A stretch of 64,000 nucleotides of DNA from Physcomitrium patens (taxonomy: Eukaryota > Streptophyta > Bryopsida > Funariales > Funariaceae): assembly GCF_000002425.4 (NCBI RefSeq), contig NC_037256.1:14315153-14379152 (forward strand), read 5' to 3'. Shown in pieces: positions 57,051 through 64,000 of the stretch (the stretch's first letter is position 1; the number at the start of each line of letters is the position of its first letter). The notes under the pieces are model-generated. The model was given only the letters and a program-made list of their open reading frames with translations, did not search any database and had not been told where the DNA came from. The position numbers were made by a program, and so were the translations under genes.

Positions 57051-57770
57051 TATTAGATGGGACTAGTTCAGTTTGGACCAAGGAGTGTATAGTGGCATTT
57101 GAAGAATTGAAGCAAAAATTTGTATCTATACTAGTATTAGTGGCATCTTGTTGGACAAAGCCATTTCATGTGTAAGTTGATGCATCCAATATTGCTATTG
57201 GATTTGTGTTACGTCAAAAGCATGAAAAATACTTGGATCATCCAATATATTATGCCAATCAATAATTAGTGGTTGTTGAACAAAATTACACTACTACTGA
57301 ATGGGAAGCTTTGGGTATGATATATTCAATTCAGGAATTTTGGCATTATTTGCTAAGTTATCCATTCATATTTAATATGGATCATGATGCCTTAAAATAT
57401 ATGATTAATAAGCCTTAATTGAGTGGACACATTGCCAGATGGATATTACTACTACAAGAATTCAATTTTATTATTATCTTAAGACTTGAGAAGAACCATG
57501 CAAATTTTGACCATTTATCCAGGATGTCTAATATCCTGGGCAATGAACCTGTTCTTGATGTACTTCTCGATGCTGATTTATTTGTTGTGGATGTGATTTC
57601 ATCAAAGTATAGTGAAATAATTCAATTTTTGATATTTCAAACATTTTCATGTGTATTTAGTGAGAAACTTAAAAAATGCTTAATTTTCAAAAGTGTACCA
57701 TATATAATGATTGGTGATGCTTTATGTAAACAAAGAAAGGATGGCATTTTATGACTTTGTATCTTTTAAA
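57051..57770 (+). pseudogene. A1 RNase H
   Basis: Order AFEELKQKFVSILVLVA-like, VDASNIAIGFVLRQKHEKYL, HYLLSYPFIFNMDHDALKYM and KNHANFDHLSRMSNILGNEP. The catalytic Asp and the DHLSR end motif are visible. Stops break the frame. Confidence 0.75.
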
Positions 57771-58845
57771 GTGAAGTATAGTCAATATTAGACAATTGCC
57801 ACTTAGATAATTATCGTGGATATTTTGCTGGTGATAGTACTACTCAGAAAGCTTTAATGGCTGGATATTGGTGGCCAATAATATTTTTAGATGTACACCA
57901 ATATGTTCATCGATGTGATCCATGTCAAAGAATTGATCAACCAATTGACACTTTTGCCATGCCATTAGTATCAATTTTGGCCCAAGCATCATTTAAGAAA
58001 TAGAGAATTGATTTTGTTGGACCAGTTACACCAACATCGAGACATAGATAGAAACAATATATTTTAGTTGCCACGAACTATGTAACCAAATGGACAAAGG
58101 ATGTGCAACATGACATGATAATACAAACATTGTCGCCACGTTTCTATAAGAGAATATTATCACTCAGTTTAGGTATCTTAAAGAATTAGTTAGTGATTAC
58201 AAAATCCATTTCATTAATTCTACAATTACAGCTTTGATGGACATGTACAAGATCAAGCATAGAAAAACAATTCCATATCATCCTAAAGCCAATGGACAAA
58301 TGGAAAGGACTAACAGTATTTTATGTAAGATATTAACTAAGACTATTTTGGGGGTAGGTGCGGATTAGGATACCAAATTATTTGTAGCCTTATGGGCATA
58401 CTGTATAGCGTATAAAGTGACAATCAATTCCATCCCATTTAAATTGATTTATGGACAAGAAGCGATCTTACCTATCAAACTGAAAGTCCAAAGTTAACGG
58501 ATCACAATGAGTGATAAAGAGTCCATACAATACTAGTTAGTAAAATTGAAAGAATTGGATGAAATTTGAGCTACTACTCTTTTAATGATAGAAGCTACCC
58601 AGACATGATGAAAGAATTATTATAATAGTAAACCATGACTTAAAAATTTTATGTCCAATGATTTGGTCTTACTTTATGATAGTCGTTTTAATAGTTTTCT
58701 AAGAAAATTTCAAGTTTAATGGCATGGTTCATATGAGGTGGTTGAAGGATTTTCTAATTAGTCATTCCAATTGGAAGATTTTATAGGCCATCAATTTAAT
58801 ACACATATTAACGAGAATCGTTTAAGGCTATATTATACTTAAAAT
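57771..58845 (+). pseudogene. A1 integrase
   Basis: HHCC finger CHLDNYRGYF..VHRCDPCQRID; core RIDFVGPVTPTSRH, LVATNYVTKW, VSDYKIHFINSTI, YHPKANGQMERTNSILCKIL, keeping the catalytic Glu that A2 lost. The C-terminal part has KLIYGQEAILPIKL and LVLLYDSRFNSFL. Stops occur at several places. Confidence 0.8.
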
Positions 58846-59257
58846 CTGAGATGGATTTCAATTTTTTCTTGGGGCTATAATTATTAGTTTAGGTGGACTA
58901 GGATGTAAAGATAGCTAAAAGGATAGTTAGAAATATAATTATTAGTAGGTCAGATGGAATGGCAGGAGAAATGGATAATATAGATATCATGTTGACGTTA
59001 TCACCACTAAGTAAAGGAATAGGAGTGGGGCACCCATTGAAGGTGATTATGTGGTGTCGCATTCTATTATTATTTTTTTGTGTTACAATTTCTTGTGTTT
59101 CAAGAGTACTGAAGAGTAGCATTGATAGTTAGAGCTTAGAAGAGTGTGCAACATAGTAATTAAAAGTACAAAGAGAACTATGGACATAGAGTAAATTGGC
59201 CAAAATGTAAAAGCTAAATGTAATTTGGGACCACCATCCATACTAATCGTTACTAAT
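58846..59257. other. Spacer between A1 pol and ORF3
   Basis: No gene. Collinear with 17,491-17,925 of A2, inverted. Confidence 0.6.
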
Positions 59258-60313
59258 ATGGAGCCTATGAAAATGGAGATCTGCTCAACAGCAAGAAGAA
59301 TACGAGATTTTTGAAATGCACAAATATTTTAGTTCTTTTGAAGGTCAGATAGCTTGCCATCAATTAATGTAGCATTAATGGAAGAATATATTATGAACTA
59401 TGATCTAGAGGATGGATCAAGCATAGTACAAAGATACATTATTAGTATTGATGGAAAGATCTTAGAAAAGATGTTGTATCTTTCATTTAGAGAGGTCGCG
59501 GTAGAAATTGAAGAATCAAGTGATTTCAACCCAAGTCGGTTTTCCAAAGATAGAATGTCATTGTTTGAAAAGAACCAAGATTGGCAGATGGCTAAGGTAA
59601 TTACACTAGAACTCATGGAATGGTTGGGCTTTGTACTAAGGCATTTAGGCTTATACCAATACACCATGTATATATGTAGATGGTTATTTTTTGCGGCAAT
59701 AGGGGTGCTTGAGGAGATGTTGTTCAATTGGATAACTTATGTAGCAACTCGTATTCATGCAAAAATAGGAACCAAGCATAAAATAGAAAAGTTTACAGCG
59801 TTACTCTATTCCAACTATGTGTATGCAATGATTGCATTTACATTAAGTCAAGTAATGCCTATAGCAAAGATAAATGTACCTTTACTAATACCTCAACAAA
59901 GTAAACAAAATTTATTGACACTTACTACCAATTTAGGGGATGTAGTACATGAAATTAGAGAATCCAGTCGTACATTGGTAGAAGAGGCAATTCCAAAAGT
60001 TGTACTGAAATCGGCTTCAATTCATTTGGCAGTCAAAGAGGAGAATGAAGTCCCAATTTTGTTAGATATCAATCAGTTGGCATTTCTATAGGGCCAACTA
60101 TCGAAAGGCATACACCTTAAGAATGTTTTATTAAAATATATTTAGTAAATACATTACATGGTACGAGCATTGGATGTAGAGGGCAGTGTCATATAAGAAT
60201 TGGAGGCAAGTAGAAAGGTAATATTACAACAGAACAAAAGAATTGCAGAAAAAGAATGGATCATCTAAGAGAATGCAAAGTCCAAGTTGATATTGGAGCG
60301 GAGGTTTTTACAA
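59258..60313 (+). pseudogene. A1 ORF3, N-terminal domain
   Basis: ATG 59,258 (MEPMKMEICSTARRIRDF), then TGA at the same codon as in A2, then a 245-codon open stretch from 59,354: LPSINVALMEEYIMNY, ISIDGKILEKMLYL, MSLFEKNQDWQMAKVI, LMEWLGFVLRHLGLY, FNWITYVATRIHAKIG, KIEKFTALLYSNYVYAM and ENEVPILLDINQLAF. The length of this opening in an otherwise dead element is notable. A family C-like LTR at 60,314 separates it from the coiled-coil half. Confidence 0.65.
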
Positions 60314-61567
60314 TGTCGGAGTAGAGAGAGTTTACCTCAAGAAAATACTAGGCTTCTTGCTATCACTAACTATTTAATCAAGCTTGAAAATAAGGAAAGT
60401 CCTAAGTTTATGTATAAATTTTCTATTTTTGAGCAATTACACCAAATACACAAGCTTCAAGTAACCAACAACACCCAAAATATGATAAAATCTTCTAAAA
60501 CCTTGTATATTCTTTTGTGAGGATTTTTTCGAACTTCAACACCTCATATCTCCTAATCCGACCATCCAAACAAACTCAAATTTTACATGAGGTACTGATG
60601 TATTCTTATTAACATCTACAACAATTTTCAACTGCAAATTCGTTGCGGATCTTGAGATATCTTGAAAATCCTAACAGTTGCTTCAAATCCTTGTCTTTAC
60701 ATATCTACGTACAATTTTCTTTATATCTCACAAAATATAAGCTCAAATGCCACGAAATTTATATTTATAGCTTTTTAAGACAAAAATTTACATTTTCCAA
60801 AATGTTTGAGCCAAAAATTCATCCAAATACTCAAGTTATGGCTCCAACCATTACTACAAATAAATCGCTTACTTACTACCTTTGATTTGGAAGTGCCGTC
60901 TTCAATTCCTTATAACTCCTTCATATAAACTCTAAAAACAATAATTCTTTTATAAAAGATGTAGGTCTTGAAATCGCCATTCCAATAGCACCTTTCGATC
61001 TTTAAAAGCTACTTTAAAACTCCTTGTATCCTCAAAAGAGTAATAGTATGTCTTAAATTAACACAGAAACTTCAATTAGCTACAACTTCATCACTCTAAC
61101 TCCAAATCCTCTAATTTTTACACACAAATTATACCCCAAATCCAATAATTTTCAATCCTAGCTTGTAATCTCCGAATGCCCTCTTTAAAATTACCGAAAT
61201 CCTTGTTAAGGTCACCAGCAGCCTCCTCAAAGCCCATTGGGCATGGTATTCCACCAATAGGGATGAAGTTTCCCATTTCTTACCTTCATCTTACCATGCC
61301 TTGCTTTCATCCCTCCCAATTAGCCTCCTACTAGTTTAGATTTTCATGCTTAGGCTTCCACCTTCTTCCAAGGCTTCATATTAAATATTTAGGTCCTATA
61401 TTTTTTTTTTAATGTAAAAATCAAAATAAGTAAAGAAACAAAGTAAAGTTTCTTACACCAACTCTTTTTAATTTAATCTAATAGTCACTCTAACACACAT
61501 TTAGATTTTTTAATATATAATATGTTTTAATTAATTTCTACATACTGTAAGCATTTACAGTATGACA
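60314..61567 (-). repeat. Diverged solo LTR of family C in A1 ORF3
   Basis: TGTCGGAGTAGAGAGAG..CAGTATGACA on the plus strand, 1,254 bp, strongly diverged from the C1 LTR yet collinear with it. A block at about 61,212-61,330 (CAGCCTCCTCAAAGCCCATT and GGCATGGTATTCCACCAATA) is almost unchanged. No target duplication is obvious (ACAA and ACGG). Confidence 0.8.
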
Positions 61568-62115
61568 ACGGAAATATGAAGCTTAGATGAAAGTAAAAGA
61601 ACTCATCTTATAGATCATGAAAAGTCAATAAGAAGAATTGCTCTAGAATCACCGAACATAGAATTTGGAACGTGAGAAAGTCAAATGTCAATTGCAAGCT
61701 GAACGAGAAAAGGCAGAGTTATTGGCGCAAGAAAAAGCGATATTGAGTGACCAATACAAATATGAAATGGAGTAGTTGAGGGCTGAAATTGAGGCCTTAA
61801 ATGCTGAGGTGAAAAAATTGGCAGATTATTTAATCAATAATGGTCAATCACAAGTATTGATATTGCCAATTTTTGAAGTTCCAAAAGGCATGAGTCAATA
61901 TCAGTACCAGTTAGAATTAAGAGATGCTTAGATCCTAAAATTGGAGGCTCAAGTCCGTGAATTATGAGAGTACAATAAAGATCTTTTAGTCCAGTTGAAG
62001 AACGAGCCGATAGAAGGATTAAAAGAGGATGAAAGTTTGTATTTGGAACCAAAATTGGTAGAAACAAGAAAAGATAATGTGGAAGTTGATCAATTGGGTG
62101 GGCCAAAGAGATAGC
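61568..62115 (+). pseudogene. A1 ORF3, C-terminal coiled-coil half
   Basis: Coils REKAELLAQEKAILSDQYKY, EALNAEVKKLADYLIN and then LELRDA, ILKLEAQVREL and EYNKDLLVQLKNEPIEGL, ending near 62,112. Matches 14,825-15,308. Stops at about 61,775, 61,929 and 61,965. Confidence 0.65.
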
Positions 62116-62138
62116 AATTTTATAGAGTTTTGTTAAGT

Positions 62139-62140
<2 letters not shown>

Positions 62141-62171
<31 letters not shown>
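62141..62171 (+). repeat. Poly-T tract
   Basis: About 30 thymines between ORF3 and the 3' LTR of A1. The A2 equivalent at 14,760-14,820 has no such tract, so it is a local expansion. Confidence 0.8.
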
Positions 62172-62173
<2 letters not shown>

Positions 62174-62225
62174 TATATATCAATTTAATATTTACAAGGA
62201 TGCTGCACAATTAAGAGTGGAGCTA

Positions 62226-63017
62226 TGTAAAATAGATAGAAATTTGTTTTTATAAGATATGAATAAAATAGATTAATCAATCCTAGTGTTGTCAATTCAA
62301 TAAGTCGGATATTTGAATTAGTTGTGAAAAATGATTTAGTAGGAAATGATAGTTAAAATTTGAAATTTTTGAAGTAAAGCATAAGTAAATTGAAGAAGAT
62401 ATTGGAAGGGCTAGACTGTGATAGTCATGAATTGGGATAAGCTTAGTGCTACCTCTTTGTTCACTTTGTTTTCTTTGTAGTTGAAAAGTAATCGATAGTT
62501 TCTGAATACTATAAAATGAATGTATGAAATTAATCAGAGATTGATTTATAAGATACAGAGTATGTAATTGGAGAATTGTGTGATTGAATTATTATGAAAA
62601 GATATTAGAAGTTCGTTATCAGATTCTATAGAAGATTGATTTTGAATGGAAGATTATAATTGTTGTTGATTGAGAGTTATGTGTGTTTTGACAGAAGAAG
62701 TCTGTGATTACAAAAATTGAGTGAAGCTAGATTGATTGGAGTGAAAGATTGTTATTTCCAATGTTGGATAGAATTTGTGTATTTTAAAGAATCTTTTGAG
62801 AGTGCATGAATGCACATTGTTGTTATCAGTTGATCAAAAAATATTGTTAGTGGGAGAAAGCATTGTAATATTCTTTGGTTTTTTTAGTGGTTTAGAATAT
62901 GATTAATTGTATGACCTTAATATTTAAGCTCATGCGTTAGTCTTTCCCTGTATTCAAATCTCCTTCTATAGGTTTATTTTGAAAGAAATTTGTAAAATAA
63001 GTAAAACGACAACCATA
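62226..63017 (+). repeat. A1 3' LTR
   Basis: TGTAAAATAGATAG..CAACCATA, about 792 bp, collinear with 12,418-13,217, including the dyad GACTGTGATAGTC at about 62,411. It is preceded by AAGAGTGGAGCTA as polypurine tract. The end CATA suggests a mutated CACA. Confidence 0.8.
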
Positions 63018-64000
63018 ACAAGAAAGATCCAAGTTAATTTATAGATGGAGATTTTGAGAGCAGCGAGTGCAATAAGTAGCCATTTTTTTTCTCTTTGATT
63101 TGGTTCTCATTTTTTTAAGATTTTATTTATGTAATTTTATAATTTAAAGTTTATAACTTGATTTAAGTTCAATAAGCTAAATTGTACTTAGATTAGATTA
63201 ATAATAAGTAAATTATAGATATTTTAATAAGATGAGATTTGAATTTAAGATTTGAATTAGAGATTGGATACATGTTGGCACTAGAAAGAAATTAGTCTAA
63301 ATTTTGTACTTAGCTTTTGGCTATCTTTTTATATTTGACTTCATTTTAAAAATATTATACTTCTTACAATCTACTTACAATCAAAGACTTTGTGTTTTTT
63401 TGAAAAGACTCGCCTTCTTGACAACTTATAAGTTGCTCTGCATGTTCTGCTTTTTTGGTTGTCTTTTCCACCATTAAGGTAAGATTTAGAACTATGACAT
63501 ATATTGGTTGCTTATATTATATTTTTTTTCTTCATAAAGGTTATTCCTACAAGTAAATCTTTAGCCACAGATTCTTTTGTTATTTCACTTGATGTAGGGG
63601 TACAAAAAATTATCTTGCATCAATTGTCCTAGTTAGCTAATCAACTTACTTATTTTCTACCTCTAGCTATGGCATACTAAGGATAACATCATATCTAAGC
63701 TTTACTATCCTAAATTTCTTTCTCAAGGCATAAGTATCACTTAATTTTAAGGCTTCTTCTTTACATGTCTCACTCAATATATTCTTTCAATTATTTTTTA
63801 GATATATACTCCTTCTTTTGATCATCTTGGTTTTAATCCCAAGTCAGTTGACAATTCTAATTGAGATGTAATTTTTTGTAGAGCCACAATCTATAAGAAC
63901 TCAACATGATTGTCTTCTTAATCAATCCATTGGACACATTAGTTCATCTTTCTGATAACTATCTGAGGTCATGTTATTTATCTTGAGAGACATTAGTTAT
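63018..64000. other. Flank of the nest; no gene recognised
   Basis: The first about 30 bases (AAGAAAGATCCAAGTTAATT) resemble GAAGGAGATCCAAGTAAATT of the 190-bp tandem repeat at 11,850. The rest is AT-rich with no open frame or known element. Confidence 0.4.

Larger units (their letters stand above)
12418..63017 (+). mobile_element. A1: outer family A Ty3-type retrotransposon, split by nested insertions
   Basis: The 5' LTR (12,418-13,217), PBS and gag start (to 13,952) are followed, after the nested block 13,953-53,132, by the rest of gag (from 53,133), pol, ORF3 and a 3' LTR (62,226-63,017). The gag breaks at the same codon position on both sides of the nested block, judged against the A3 gag at 33,650-33,690. 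The two LTRs are the same subtype and orientation and differ by roughly 13 percent over about 130 bases aligned by eye. No clear outer target duplication was found. Confidence 0.75.

Noticed and set aside
1..64000. tRNA, rRNA or host protein-coding genes with introns
   Set aside because: None could be recognised on either strand. All sizeable homologies are retroelement or viral.

Overview
This looks like repeat-packed nuclear DNA from a plant. The base composition is AT-rich. Almost every recognisable protein belongs to LTR retrotransposons, and no ordinary host gene, tRNA or rRNA gene could be supported. Two features point towards a non-seed land plant (bryophyte, lycophyte or fern): an Athila/Tat-like Ty3 lineage with a tRNA-Asp-type primer site, and a chromovirus resembling the Tcn1-like group. 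That host assignment is inference only. The most striking content is an 8-kb block of decayed genes from a nucleocytoplasmic large DNA virus (NCLDV, giant-virus) relative, lying inside one LTR.

Four retroelement families are named here for convenience. Family A has an LTR of about 765-800 bp, a tRNA-Asp-like PBS, gag, pol and a large extra ORF3 with coiled coils after pol. Family B has LTRs that begin TGTCGT and end ACGACA. Family C has a 1,251-bp LTR and a DHGS protease. Family D is a chromovirus with a chromodomain.

Layout. 1-1,557: 3' end of a family A copy. 1,558-5,120: minus-strand family B remnant. 5,190-6,715: ruined Ty1/copia integrase. 9,210-11,400: ruined minus-strand Ty3 pol. 11,690-12,417: tandem repeat of about 190 bp. 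From 12,418 to 63,017 everything appears to be one nest. The outer element A1 (plus) has its 5' LTR at 12,418 and its 3' LTR at 63,017. A2 (minus, 13,953-53,132) is inserted in the A1 gag with a near-perfect 5-bp target duplication. A2 in turn holds a family B LTR, a family B fragment, A3 (plus, from 22,875), C1 (34,375-42,937), D1 (to 49,015) and a solo C LTR. C1 has unrelated flanks. With the missing end of A3, a missing piece of A2 and the missing start of the D1 5' LTR, this fits one deletion caused by recombination between two C elements.

The viral block (23,108-31,086) splits the A3 5' LTR with loss of about 19 bp of LTR. It carries seven broken genes: an unknown ORF, an AIG1-like GTPase, a probable ssDNA-binding protein, a D6/D11-type SNF2-like helicase, an mRNA capping enzyme, RNA polymerase subunit RPB5 and a probable early transcription factor large subunit. 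Most of these serve viral transcription. AT-rich palindromes sit at every free 3' end, as expected for hairpin-type viral transcript ends. Decay is mainly by in-frame stops that fit C-to-T change, both in the virus and in the neighbouring elements.
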